Translations under genes and position numbers: made by a program
Source of the DNA: Begonia masoniana
Taxonomy: Eukaryota; Streptophyta; Magnoliopsida; Cucurbitales; Begoniaceae
Direction of reading: 5' to 3'
Length of the DNA stretch: 64,000 nucleotides
NCBI GenBank assembly: GCA_022432975.1
Contig: CM039503.1
Coordinates: forward strand, 50,757,259 to 50,821,258
In this document: positions 34,219 to 47,605 of the stretch, one piece after another
Position numbering within the stretch: the first letter of the stretch is position 1
Layout: the number at the start of each line of letters is the position of its first letter
Notes under the pieces: model-generated
Database searches by the model: none
Told to the model about the DNA's origin: nothing
What the model saw: only the letters and a program-made list of their open reading frames with translations

Positions 34219-36844
34219 ATAGATTCCGATTCAAGTAGATTGATTGATTTAGACGGGAGATCAACTGGTGATGCCGAAATGGATTGGTATTCGGACAATA
34301 TGCCTGCATATGATGATCTACGATCATTCGATCATGCAAATGAAAATGAAGAATTATTTGCGTATTCGACCTCCAAAGCTCTAGACGATGAGCTTCGAAC
34401 ACCAGTCGGCTCGGATGACGAGGAGGTAGAAAATAGACCGGCAATAGAACAAATCGGTATGAGATTTTTTTTGTAGAAAATATGCTTCTTTAGAAGAAAT
34501 TAAAGAAAAAATACGTATATATTCTTTGAAAAATGGTTATGGTATAAAATTCACTATAAGTGAAAAAGAGCCGACTGACGGCTGTGTGTAAAAATGGATG
34601 TGGGTGGCGAGTGCATGCTTCGAGAATGCAAGAAGAGCATATGTTTCAAATACGGAGTTTGATCGACTCTCACAGCTGTTCGAAGAAAGTTGAGGATCTA
34701 CACGTTTCAGCAAAATGGGTGGCTAAGCATTATCTTGACAGGTTCAAAATTCACCCTAACTGAGACATCCATTCTATTGTCGAGACATTGAGGAAGGACT
34801 TCACTATCGACATTTCACCCAGTCTTACCACAAGAGCGAGAAGCATAGCTCCAACCCTTAACGAAGGGAAGTGCGACGAAAAGTATGGGCAACTGTGGTC
34901 GTATGCAAGCAAAATATTCAGATCAAATTCGGGCAGCATAGTAAAAATTGATGGAAACCCAGTGGGACCTAATAGGGGTCCGGGTCGGTCTGGTTTTTGA
35001 AGAAACTAGGACCGGATCAAAAATTTGGTTTTCAAATTTTTGCACCAATAAGACCAAAAAAAATTTTCCAAACCAGACCAGAATTCAGGTCTCAGTTCTG
35101 GTAATCTCGTTTTTTTTTTTTTTTTTTTGCAAATTAATTCGATTTTTTTTTTGTAGTGCAGAATCAGATAGATGTGTATAAGCCATAGCCATAACAAAAA
35201 AACAAAAAAACAAAAAAAAAAAGTAAAATTTTAGTCATAGGAGTAATCACTGCATTTTGAAACCAAGTACCCAAATCCAACAATCTAATATCTCACAAAA
35301 AATAAAATAAAAATACAATAGATTCAGATTTTCATATCAATGCACGTTTAATTCACAACAAACATAACTAAACATTAAAAACACAACAAACAGAGGGTTG
35401 GCCGAGAGAGTATCCCAAAATTAATAATAGAATGCACAAGAACAACATAATTACTAAATATTAGGTTAGTAATCGGATCAGGACAAACACCAATTACTAA
35501 TCGGACCAGTACAAGCACAAAGTAAAACAGTCAACAAAATGTCGGTACTCTTTCAGTCAAGCCAAGAGAGTAGCCAAAAATTCAGAGCAAAATAGCAGAT
35601 TACGGTTCTGCACAAGTTTAACCTAATTACTAAATACTAAACACCAATTACCAATTACTAATGTGCTCAGTACAAAGCTAAAACAATCGGTACTATTTCG
35701 GTTAAGCCGAGAGAGTATCCCAAAAACTAAAAACAGTTTCTAAGTCGGATAACCTATAATCGAAGGAGAAGTCGGCTAAACAGTTTCTAAGGGCGAGCGA
35801 CGCTGTGACGGAGGTTGAACGACGCTGCAATGGCGAGGGTGAACACTTTGCGACGGGCAAGTGCAAGGGCGAGGGCTGACTGCTGAGGGTAGGGGTGAAC
35901 GTAATGAAAGGCACTCAGTGTCTCCCTCGATATTTAGTGCCAGAGGCTGGTCCGGGTTGGTCCCTCTGGCTTTTCTCTTCAAAACTAAGAACCGAACCAG
36001 CTTTTTCAGTTCTTCCAAGGGCATAACCGAAAACTGTTTAAAATTTTTGCAAAACCGACCAGAATCAGACCAACTAGGTCAGTTCTGGTCCGGTTCTTCG
36101 GTCCGATCCGGTTCTGCTCACCCCTAGGTCTTAATTCTTTGAGATTCCAAAGAATGTATATATGCATGGCTGCTTGCAAGACCGGGTTGCTGGAGTGCGG
36201 AGATCTATTATATGCTTGGATGACTGTTATCTATAGGGATCATGTGTCGGCCAAGTACTCACAGACGTCAGTATTGATGGCAATGATGAAGTATATCATG
36301 TTGCTATTGCCAACGTCGAATCTGAGTGTGCGGACTCATGGACATGGTTTTTGCAAATATTAAAGCAAGACCTAAACACTGAATCGGGTCGCGATTGAAC
36401 ACTTGTTTCAGATCGACAAAAGTATAATGCATTTTTATATTTTATTTCAAATTTTGGGGCGTTGTGGTAGTAATATTGTTTTATGGACGCTATTTTTCAT
36501 GCAAATATCAGGGGTTGCAGAGAGCTGTTCGAGAACAATTCGAACATGTTGAACATCGTTTCTGCCTCCGGTATATGTACGCAAATTTTAAAAACTATTT
36601 TTGGGGCAGAGCATGCGGAGATGCGATATGGAATGCGGCCAGAGCACCCACGGAGACCCATTTCGAGCATGAAATGCGTAAATTATAGCAGTTTAGTCTG
36701 GAGGCCCGCACATGGCTTCGAGCAGAAGAGCCTAAATATTTGGATAATTATGTCTTCTCTTCGAATCCCAAGTGCGATCTGTGATTAAATAATTTGTGCG
36801 AGTCATTCAATGCACTTCTTTTGCCGTCAATGACAAACTGATTA
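34219..36844 (+). pseudogene. Dead MURA-type transposase of a second MULE
   Basis: Homologous to the intact transposase at 20135: DSDSSRLIDLDGRS, STSKALDDELRTP, ARSIAPTLNEGK, then after an insertion MYICMAACKTGL, and after an intron EHRFCLRYMYANFK and AARAPTETHFEHEM. The start codon has changed from ATG to ATA, there are frameshifts (for example near 34474) and stops, a 1.15-kb insertion at 34973, and truncation at 36845 by an LTR. The SWIM and CCHC regions are missing. The left terminal repeat probably lies near 30680-30755 plus 33229-33400; the right end is not in the window. Confidence 0.85.
34973..36126. mobile_element. Non-autonomous hAT-like insertion
   Basis: 1154 bp with ends TAGGGGT...ACCCCTA and a flanking 8-bp pair GGACCTAA/GGTCTTAA (6 of 8 match). 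Subterminal CCGG-rich words face each other (near 34980-35030 and 36085-36120). No transposase frame inside. It splits the transposase pseudogene exactly where homology is interrupted. Confidence 0.65.
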
Positions 36845-37238
36845 TGTAACGCCCCGAATTATATAAACCCGGTTCGCTACACCAGATACTGAACCGAACT
36901 ATGACTTTCTGAGAAAATTTTAAAATTTCATTCAATGATCAAGATTTGACTCTTAAAACGTTAAAATTTGCAGCGGAAAAATCATCGTATAGAAACAATA
37001 TTTATTAAATAGTTAAAATATTCAAGACAGTTGGTTGAAAGAGAAAAGAAAAAACAGACCACGTCGATCGATCACTAAACGACAAAAGTCTTTACTCATA
37101 AGACAAAACAGAACACATCGACCGATCACTAAACGACAAACATTCTCAGCCTACATCTACCGATAGAACAAACTACGTCTTCCAGTCACTAGACGACAAA
37201 AGTCCTCAATTCACATCTACCGATAGACTACATCTGCC

Positions 37239-39530
37239 TGTAACGCCCCGAGTTTTATAAACCCGGTTCGTTACTCATAACCCGGACATAACTAAGAAAT
37301 TTTGGACCAATTTAAAACTTCGCTCGAAAGTCAAAATTTGACATTTTTCTAAAACCTCAAAACATTAAAACTTGCAGCGGAAATTCCTTTGAGCAGAATA
37401 GAGTTAAGCAAAGCTATAAAAAAAAATCTGTTAAAATATTAAGAAATAATTCGGCTGGGAGAGACGAAGGTTTAAGTGTGAAATATTTAAAGTTCATAAA
37501 AGTCAAACGTATCATCCGCTGAACAAAGTGAAAAAAAAAGGGCAGAAACAAAACCGAAGGCTTCCACCGATAACGTCAGCCGGATGAATCATTTATCCAA
37601 CTTCTGCCGACTGCAAAACGACAAGTTTTTCTACTCGCATCTACCGATGACGTCAGCCGGATGATTCGTTCATCCAGCCTCTGCCGACTACAAGTTGATA
37701 AAACTTTTACTCACGTCTTCCGATAGAACAAGCTACATATACCGATCACAAAACGACAAAAGACCCTTACTCACCTCTTCCGATAGAACAAACTACATAT
37801 ACCGATCACAAAACGACAAACTTCTACTACATCATCCGATAGGTTTAATACACGACATCCGCCGATCACTAAACGACAAAACTTCTACTACATCATCCGA
37901 TAGGTTTAATACACGACATCCGCCGATCACTAAACGACAAAACTTCTACTGAAGACATCTTCCGATGACTTTTATTGAAGACATCATCCGATGGCTTTAT
38001 TTGAAGACATCATCCGATGGCTTTATTTGAAGACATCATCTGATGGCTTTTACTGAAGACATCATCCGTTAGACAACAGAATAATAACTCTACGTCTGCC
38101 GATAGACATCATCTACCGATAGATCAAAAATACTCGACGAAAACAGCATAGCAACAATTCCACTCTAACAAGAAAACTCCTACTACCAGTAGAACATGAA
38201 CATTTTACTAAAAACCATTCAAAACTATTTAAATCAATGCATTACTCCGAAATATGGTAAAACCACTATTAAACTGACAGAGTATCATTAACAGAAAAGT
38301 CTCAAGATGTATTCCAAAAACATTAAAACTACTACTGTCATAAAAACTCAACGTACTTAAGTTGAAACATTGTCAACTAAACCTTCACAACTATTGACAT
38401 CAGTTAAACGGCCCCGTCAGCTGCCAGTTCGATGCATGAATGCACCCCTCCAACTTGCCTAGATCTCAACAAACTCAGAGAACACACCTGCTGTCTTTTC
38501 TTCACCTACATCACAAAACTCATCTATTAGGCTAATGCTAAATAAGTGAAGCAATCATGAAATGAAATGCTGAAATGTAAATCTTAATCATGCAGTTTTT
38601 ACTTTCTCAGCTCAGTTGCATTCACATTCATCGTAATTTGATCTCAATATTCCATTGGGAGTGAGATCAACTCTCCCAAAGTCATAAATCCTCTTCATCA
38701 ATTAAGGGGCGGATTAATTCCCTTAATAGCTATCATGATCCCCAGGTTCCCTTGGGAGTGGGATCAACTCTCCTAATGTGATAAATACACTTCATCAATT
38801 AAGGGACGGATTAATTCCCTTAACAGCTATCATAATACGTTCTGTTCATGTCTTACCATACATTCCATGTAAATTCATTTTCGTATTCTTTCAAAACATG
38901 ATGCATGACCAAACTGAAAACATTCAACATGCAGAAAACCTACTGTTTTGTGATGTAGGCCCGAGGGCACAAGCACACTTCACTTACCTGGCTCTCCTGG
39001 AAATGCTCGGTGTTGCAAACAACTTTGAGAGCTTACTCAACCTAAAACCATGGACAGATTATCGATTAGATTTTACTAAACCTCATTCTACACTATCCAG
39101 AAGCCTAAGGAAACTAGTTTAGGAGCTTAGTTCGTTATACATCTCCGATTACCACAAAACCCGAACTAGTTCGCTCACAGCATTCTCGAAACTCACATTT
39201 ATCCACTCCCCAAATCATCGATAGTTACCAATGCAACAAGGAATCGAAATAGAACTCACCTAGTTTGGAGAAAAATCGGATGGAAGAATCGCCTAGGGAG
39301 CTCTGCTGCTTGAGCTGAATACCGAGAGGGGAGAGTAGGGAAAGAGTGGCGGCTACAGTGCATTAAATCTAAAATCCCTTTCCTTAAATACGTTATCCAC
39401 TTTTAAAATTTTCAATTACCCTAATGCCCTTGCCTAGTCATCTATTAACCCTACTTTCATTATTGCCAAAAAGTGTGCCATTAATTAAAAAAAAATATAT
39501 AGAATTGGTTTGATAGAACCAGGTGTTACA
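37239..39530 (-). repeat. 3' LTR of chromovirus
   Basis: 2292 bp, TGTAACGCCCCG...GGTGTTACA. It contains clustered CCGAT-based modules, including TGACGTCAGCCGG near 37650 and about 26-bp repeats of GAAGACATCATCCGATGGC at about 37970-38065. The right LTR lacks some units. Confidence 0.9.
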
Positions 39531-39565
39531 ATCTACCCTCCTTAAAAGAATTTTGTCCTCAAAAT

Positions 39566-42500
39566 TTAGTACCTGAATAAATCTGGATATTGGTTCATCA
39601 TGTCTTGCTGGCGCTCCCAAGTTGTCTCCTCAATGTTCTGGTTATGCCATAAGACTTTCACCAGTGGAACTTCTTTGTTGTGCAACACTTTCACAGCATA
39701 GTCTAAGATCCTTACTGGTTTCTCCTCAAATGTAAGAGTAGGAAGAACTTCAATACTCTGCTGTTCCACAATCTGTGATGGATCTCGTACATACTTCTTC
39801 AACATGGATACATGGAACCATTATGGATTCCTTCCATAGAAGCCGGTAGCTGCAACTGATAGACTGCTCTCCCAACTCTCTTCAGGATAGTGAACAGTCC
39901 AATAAATCTGGGGTTCAACTTGCCTCTCTTCCCGAATCTCCCAACTCCTTTAAATGGTGATAGCTTGAGCAAAACTTCATCACTTACCTCAAACTCCAAT
40001 TCTCTACGTCTCTTATCAGCATAACTTTTCTGTCGGCTTTGAGCTGTCAGAATCCGCTGGCAGATGAGGGCAACCTTCTCAACAGTTTGTTGCACAATGT
40101 CAGGACCAAGCAACTGTGCTTCACCAACTTCGTCCCAATATATAGGAGATCTGTATTTACGTCCATATAATGCTTCATATGGTGTCATCCCTATTGTTGC
40201 CTGAAAGCTGTTATTATTGGAAAACTTCACCAATGATAAGTACTTACTCCAAGAGCCCTGAAATTCTAATGCACACGCACGAAGCATATCCTCTAATGTT
40301 TGAATAGTTCTTTCGGATTGTCCATCTGTTTTTGGATGGAAGGCTGTGCTAAAGTTAAGTTGTGTTCCCATAGCTTTATGCAAACTTTTCTAAAACTTAG
40401 ACGTGAATCTAGAATCTCGGTCAGAAACTATAGCGCTTGGATTTCCATGCAAACGTACAATCTCCTGCATGTACAATTCAGCAAGTTGATCCATCAAGTA
40501 AGTCATCCTTACTGGTAGGAAGTGGGAAGATTTAGTTAATTGATCAACTATCACCCAGATTGCATCATGTCCCTTTGCTGTTCTAGGCAATCCCACAACA
40601 AAGTTCATCGTTATTTGTTCTCATTTCCATTCAGGAACTGGTAAAGGTTGCAATGTTCCTGAGGGTCTCTGATGCTCAGCTTTAATCTGCTGACAACACA
40701 AGCATGATCCTACATACTCTGCCACACTCCTTTTCATACCTGGCCACCAATAATGCTGTCTAAGATCTTTGTACATCTTTGTACTTCCAGGGTGGACCGA
40801 AAATCTTGAAGAATGTGCTTCTGAAAGGATCTCTCTTCGAAGTTCATCATTAGTCGGAACAAACCATCTATTCCTAAACTTAAGGATTCCATCATCAAAA
40901 TGGTTGAAATCTGACTTGTCAGTAGATTCCATGCTCAGTTTGTACTTGTTGCACTTCACATCATTTATCTGAGCTTCCTTTATTCTTTCCAAAATGGTAG
41001 GTCTCAGGGATATGGTCAAAAGCATAGCTGATATACTGGATACTGCTTCTAAATTAAATCTTCGGAATTCTGTCTCTAAGGCTATCGGTATATCCAGAAT
41101 CAATGCAGAGGCTGAGGTTGTCACTCTACTCAAAGCATCTGCTACAACGTTTGCTTTGCCGGGATGGTATTTAATCTCAAAATTATAATCCTTCACAAAT
41201 TCCAACCATCGCCGTTGCCTCATATTTAATTCCTTCTGTGAGAAGATATATTTCAGACTTTTATGGTCCGAAAACATATCACAAGTTTGACCATACAAGT
41301 AATGCCTCCAAATCTTAAGTGCAAAAACCACTGCAGCTAGTTCTAAGTCGTGTGTAGGGTATTTCTTCTCATGTGTTTTCAACTGTCTAGAGGCATAAGC
41401 TATTACCTTACCGTCTTGCATCAACACGCATCCAAGACCAATTTTGGAAGCATCACAATAAATGCTAAATTTACCATTTTCAACGGGAAGAGTTAATATT
41501 GGGGCAATGGTCAGTTTCTGTTTCAAGGTCTGGAAGCTGGATTCACATTCTTCTGTCCATGCATACTTGATGTTTTTCCTAGTTAACCGAGTGAGAGGTG
41601 GAGCAATCTTCGAGAATTCTTCAATAAATTTCCTGTAATACCCGGCCAATCCAAGGAAACTTCGAATATCAGTGGCGTTCTTCGGTTGGAGCCATTCCTT
41701 AACTGCTTGAACCTTTACTGGATCAACAGATATGCCATCTCCAGAGATGACATGACCTAAAAAATGAACTCTGTCCAACAAAAACTCACACTTGGAAAAC
41801 TAGGCATAAAGTTGATGCTGTCTAAGTACTTCTAACACCAAACTCAAATGTCTTGCGTGCTCGTCCTTAGTACGCGAATAGATTAGGATATCATCAATAA
41901 ACACTATAACAAATTTATCTAAATATTCATGAAATACTCTATTCATAAGATCCATAAAGGCTGCTGGTGCATTTGTCAATCCAAAAGACATTACCAAGAA
42001 CTCGTAATGTCCATACCTTGTGCGAAAGACAGTCTTTGGGATATCTTCAGTTTTGACCTTTAGTTGATAGTAGTCTGACCTTAGGTCAATCTTAGAGAAA
42101 ACACGGGCACCATTAAGCTGATCAAATAAATCGTCAATTCTAGGCAGTGGGTACTTGTTCTTGACGGTTAACTTGTTCAATTCTTTATAATCAATGCACA
42201 TACGCATTGATCCATCCTTCTTTTTGATAAAAAGGACTGGTGCACCCCACGGTGAAAAGCTTGGACGTATGAACCCTTTCTCTAATAGCTCTTCCAATTG
42301 TTTCTTTAATTTCTTAAGCTCCGTACGTGCAAGTCTATAGGGATTCTTAGATACAGGCTCCGCGCCTGGGTAAACATCTACAACAAACTCGATTTCTCTA
42401 TCTGGCGGCAAGCCAGGAAGATCGTCTAGAAACACTTCTGGAAAATCTTGGACAACTAAAACATTTTGGGGAGGTGCTTTTCCTACTAGTTGTGTATCCA

Positions 42501-44145
42501 AAACACAGGCCAAGAAGCTTAAGTACTCTCTGCATGGAGAGGGTCTACAATTTATAGAAGTCATCACAGACATTTCCTTACTCTTCTTTAGAGCTTGGAA
42601 AGTATGTTTCAAACCACCAAGGGGCTGAAAACTAACTACTCCAGTCCTACAGTCGATCGTGGCATAATGCTTGAACAACCAATCCATTCCTAGGATTACA
42701 TCAAATCCCGTTATATCCATAATAATGAGATCAACAAGCAGATTCATGTTTCCCACTAATACAACACTATCCAGTATCACTTGGTTAGAGTACATGCGCT
42801 CACCAGAGGGTAATGCTACGTTAAACACATGCTCAGTAGGGGTAAACTGTACATCTAGTTTATCAGCAAATGCAGAGGCTATAAAAGAATGTGTTGCATC
42901 TGAATCTATTAAAGTAAAAGCAGGGGTAGAGTTGATCAATATGGTACCTGACACCACGGCAGGCTGTTCATCATCGCCCGTCTCCATCATGGAGAATATT
43001 CTTGGCTTTACTTTGGCAGGGCAACTCTTCAAGGCTGGGCAGTCCCTGTTGATATGGCTGACTTTGTTATAATGGAAACATCGAATGATCTTGGGCTTTG
43101 GGCAATCCTTGAACGAGTGTCCAACCTCTTCACAGTTGAAATACTTTCCCGATCCGAACCTACATTCACCCAGGTGACTTTTCAGACACTTCGGGCACTG
43201 GGGATACTTCTTGGTGTCCTGTACCTTCTTTCCCGTTCCTTGACTGTTCTGGCTTTCACTAGGCCTTTTTGTTCCACTCTGTTGATGTGGTTGGATAAAC
43301 TTCTGTGGGGTTTCTCTTGCTCTAGTACACTTCATTTCTGCATCCTCCACTTCCAACGCAGTAGACACAACCTCGCTGAAGGACAAGCCTTTGATGCCAG
43401 TAAACTTGACTCCTCTGAAAATCTCTGGCTTTAGTCCATTCATAAACTGAAACACTTTATCTTCATTCCTATGGACGAGATGTCCGACAAATCTTGACAG
43501 GGACTCGAATTGTCTGTTGTACTCAGCCACTGACCCCGTCTGTTTCAAGCTCAAAAATTCAACTTTCTTAGCGGCCTGGACAGTGCTGTTGAAATACTTC
43601 TCATAGAAAACTTCTCTGAATTGTGTCCAAGACATAGCCAGGGCATCAGCGGCGGTTTCCATCGACTCCCACCAGAGTTGAGCTTCGCCAGCCAGATGAA
43701 ATGTTGCCAGAGTGACCTTGTCTCCTTCCTTGATATTGGCGTACCTAAACATACTCTCAACCTTTCTGAGCCACTCTTCAGCAACAGTGGGATTTGTTGA
43801 TTTCCCATCAAATGTGGGCGGCTGAAGTCTCCGAAATCTGTCTCCAGAGTGCTCACCGCTAGAACTCGAGTTAGCACTTCCTTGTACATCTCGGTTCAAC
43901 AACACACCCAATTGATCGGACTGTTGGCGCACTAAATCAGTTTGCTGACGCACTAAATCTGTCAGCTGCCTAATCACACTAGGCTCCTCTTCACCTCTCA
44001 CATTCGGCATTTCTCTTGGTACTCTAGGTCTCCCTGGACGTCTGGCCGTAATACTAAATTCCTGCACAGGGTTAACTACTCTCATAAACATCTTATAGCT
44101 AAAGCTAACATAAACACTTACAGTTGTTGGAGTACTCCCATGCAA
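39566..44145 (-). pseudogene. Chromovirus gag-pol, interrupted
   Basis: Order on the minus strand: gag capsid region ([20 protein letters not shown], about 43820), degenerate zinc knuckle [14 protein letters not shown] (Cys changed to Tyr), protease [10 protein letters not shown] (Gly of DSG changed to Asp), reverse transcriptase with [10 protein letters not shown] (about 41895), stop at 41800, RNase H ([39 protein letters not shown]), H2C2 integrase finger, stop at 40621, integrase core, stop near 40390, frameshift near 39805, and a chromodomain-like C-terminus (VKVLWHNQNIEETTWE). Likely start 44091 or the 44145 Met. Nearly all visible lesions are G-to-A on the coding strand. Confidence 0.88.
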
Positions 44146-44190
44146 CGATTGGCACTGATGAGTAATCTATTGAACGGTTTAACTGAATGT

Positions 44191-44202
44191 CTCTGATACC
44201 AT
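44191..44202 (-). other. Primer-binding site of chromovirus
   Basis: Minus strand reads TGGTATCAGAG, two bases from the LTR at 44205. Confidence 0.8.
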
Positions 44203-44204
44203 AC

Positions 44205-46464
44205 TGTAACACCCCGAGTTTTATAAACCCGATTCGTTACTCATAACCCAGACATAACTAAGAAATTCTGGACCAATTTAAAACTTCGCTTGAAAGTCGA
44301 AATTTGACATTTTTCTAAAACCTCAAAACATTAAAACTTGCAGCAGAAATTCCTTTGAGCAGAATAGAGTTAAGCAAAGCTATAAAAAAATCTATTAAAA
44401 TATTAAGAAATAATTCGGCCGGGAGAGACAAAGGTTTAAGTGTGAAATACTTAAAGTTCATAATAGTCAAACGTATCATCCACTGAACAAAGTGAACAAA
44501 AAGGGGCAGAAACAAAACCGAAGGCTTCCACCATGACGTCAGCCGGATGAATCATTCATCCAACTTCTGCCGACTGCAAAACGACAAGTTTTGCTACTCG
44601 CATCTACCGATGACGTCAGCCGGATGATTCCTTCATCCAGCCTCTGCCGACTACAAGTCGATAAAACTTTTACTCACGTCTTCCGATAGAACAAGTTACA
44701 TATACCGATCACAAAATGACAAAAGACCCTTACTCACCTCTTCCGATAGAACAAACTACATATACCGATCACAAAACGACAAACTTCTACTACATCATCC
44801 GATAGGTTTAATACACGACATCCGCCGATCACTAAACGACAAAACTTCTACTACATCATCCGATAGGTTTAATACACGACATCCACTGATCACTAAACGA
44901 CAAAACTTCTACTGAAGACATCTTCCGATGACTTTTACTGAAGACATCATCCGATGGCTTTATTTGAAGACATTATCCGATGACTTTTACTGAAGACATC
45001 ATCCGTTAGACAACAGAATAATAACTCTACGTCTGCCGATAGACATCATCTACCGATAGATCAAAAATACTCGACGAAAATAGCATAGCAACAATTCCAC
45101 TCTAACAAGAAAACTCCTACTACCAGTAGAACATGAACATTTTACTAAAAACCATTTAAAACTATTTAAATCAGTGCATTACTCCGAAATATGGTAAAAC
45201 CACTATTAAACTGACAGAGTATCATTAACAGAAAAGTCTCAAAATGTATTCCAAAAACATTAAAACTACTACTGTCATAAAAACTCATCATACTTAAGTT
45301 GAACATTGTCAACTAAACCTTCACAACTACTGACATCAGTTAAACCACCCCGTCAGCTGCCAGTTCGATGCATGAATGCACCCCTCCAACCTGCCTAGAT
45401 CTCAACAAACTCAGAGAACACACCTGCTGTCTTTTCTTCACCTACATCACAAAACTCATCTATTAGCCTAATGCTAAATAAGTGAAGCAATCATGAAATG
45501 AAATGCTGAAATGTAAATCTTAATCATGTAGTTTCTATTTTCTCAGCTCAGTTGCATTCACATTCATCGTAATCTGATCTCAATATTCCATTGGGAGTGA
45601 GATCAACTCTCCCAAAGTCATAAATCCTCTTCATCAATTAAGGGGCGGATTAATTCCCTTAACAGCTATCATGATCCCTAGGTTCCCTTGGGAGTGGGAT
45701 CAACTCTCCCAATGTGATAAATCCACTTCATCAATTAAGGGGCGGATTAATTCCCTTAACAGCTATCATAATACGTTCTGTTCATGCCTTACCATGCATT
45801 CCATGTAAATTCATTTTCATATTCTTTCAAAACATGATGCATGAACAAACTGAAAACATTCAACATGCAGAAAACCTACTGTTTTGTGATGTAGGCCCGA
45901 GGGCACAAGCACACTTCACTTACCTGGCTCTCCTGGAAATGCTCGGTGTTGCAAACAACTTTGAAAGCTTACTCAACCTAAAACCATGGACAGATTATCG
46001 ATTAGATTTTACTAAACCTCATTCTACACTATCCAGAAGCCTAAGGAAACTAGTTTAGGAGCTTAGTTCGTTATACATCTCCGATTACCACAAAACCGGA
46101 ACTAGTTCGCTCACAGGATTCTCGAAACTCACATTTATCCACTCCCCAAATCATCGATAGTTACCAATGCAGCAAGGAATCTAAATAGAACTCACCTAGT
46201 TTGGAGAAAAATCGAATGGAAGAATCGCCTAGAGAGCTCTGCTGCTTGAGCTGAATACTGAGAGGGGAGAGTAGGGAAAGAGTGGCAGCTACAGTGCATT
46301 AAATCCAAAATCACTTTCCTTAAATACGTTATCCACTTTTAAAATTTCCAATTACCCTAATGCCCTTGCCCAGTCATCCATTAACCCTACTTTCATTATT
46401 GCCAAAAAGTGTGCCATTAATTAAAAAAAAATATAGAATTGGTTTGATAGAACCAGGTGTTACA
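44205..46464 (-). repeat. 5' LTR of chromovirus
   Basis: 2260 bp. It matches 37239-39530 with scattered substitutions and loss of some of the short GAAGACATC repeats, which accounts for the length difference. Confidence 0.9.
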
Positions 46465-47605
46465 CTGCCGATTTCAAAACAACAAATCTACTGCCTATAT
46501 CATCTGTTTACTAAACGAGAAGGCTACTAAAGACTTATACCGAAGACATCTACCGATGGCTTCTACTGAAGACATCTTCTGATGGCTTCTACTGAGGATA
46601 TCTTCCGATTACCTCTACTGAGGACATCTTCTGATGACGTCAGTCGGATGATTCAATCCTCCAACATCTGCTGGTGGACAAAACACTCAACATCCACCGG
46701 TGGACTTTACTCACCGATAGTTGAACTTGCAAATTTCACTCAAATCATTCAAAACAACCTGACCCTAAGTAACTCCTGAAATCCATCAAATAATCATTTG
46801 AAACCATCATTTGTATCCTTATCCAATAAAAATCTCAATTTAACAATTTGTAACAAAACCAAATCAGAATTTTCATAACAAGGGAAACTCAAGTATTCTA
46901 AAATCCTTCAGTTATTACTAACATCAAAATCCTCTGCACTCCACAACAGAACATCAGAAAATTAAATTCCACATATAGACAGTAGTTAAACCGCCTCATC
47001 AGAACACCCAACCGTGGAATAGACATACTCCTTCAACTTCATCTATTCTTCGGTGCACTCGGGGAACTCACATGTTACAGTCTCAGCACCTACATCACAA
47101 AACTCATCTATTAGCCTAATGCTAAGTAAGTAAAGCAATAATGAAATGGAATGCTGAAACATAAATTCCTAAACATGCAGTTTCTACTTTCTCATCTCAG
47201 TTGCATATGCATTCGTTTCTTATTTGATTCCCCTGTGAAATTGGAAGTTGGATCACTTCTCCCAAAGTCATACATCCTCTCTCTCGATTAATGGGTGGAT
47301 TAGTTCCCTTAACAACTGTTCAGATCCCCCTGTGAAATTGGGAGTTGGATCACTTCTCCCAAAGTCATACATCCTCTCTCTCGATTAAGGGGCGGATTAG
47401 TTCCCTTAACCACTTATCTGTTACAATCTGTTCATTCCTTACCATGTCATTTCATGTAAATTCATTTTCGCATACTTTCAAAATATGATGCATGACATAC
47501 AAACACATTCAAACAAACATAATTCTACTGTTTTGTGATGTAGGCCCCAAGGCACAAGCATACTTCACTTACCTGGCTCCCTAGAAAAGTTCGGTTTCAA
47601 CTACT

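Larger units (their letters stand above)
37239..46464 (-). mobile_element. Complete Tekay/Del-like chromovirus (Ty3/gypsy), inactive
   Basis: LTRs 37239-39530 and 44205-46464 flank 4674 bp of gag-pol. Perfect target duplication CTGCC (37234-37238, 46465-46469). Primer-binding site TGGTATCAGAG on the minus strand at 44202-44192, purine tract AAGGAGGGTAGAT at 39543-39531. Gag-pol is broken by several stops and a frameshift, so it cannot act alone. Confidence 0.92.
36845..47596 (-). mobile_element. 3'-truncated gypsy LTR fragment, interrupted by a chromovirus
   Basis: 36845-37238 and 46470-47596 form one LTR fragment starting TGTAACGCCCCG, the reverse of the solo LTR at 13385-15415. It inserted into the dead MULE transposase after GATTA. 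The far end is lost at about 47596, where copia sequence begins, so no second target duplication can be seen. It carries two tandem units (about 47226 and 47330) resembling those at 14090-14280. Confidence 0.75.

Noticed and set aside
37700..38065. CRISPR-like spaced repeats
   Set aside because: Units are directly tandem with similar rather than unique spacers, in a eukaryotic LTR.
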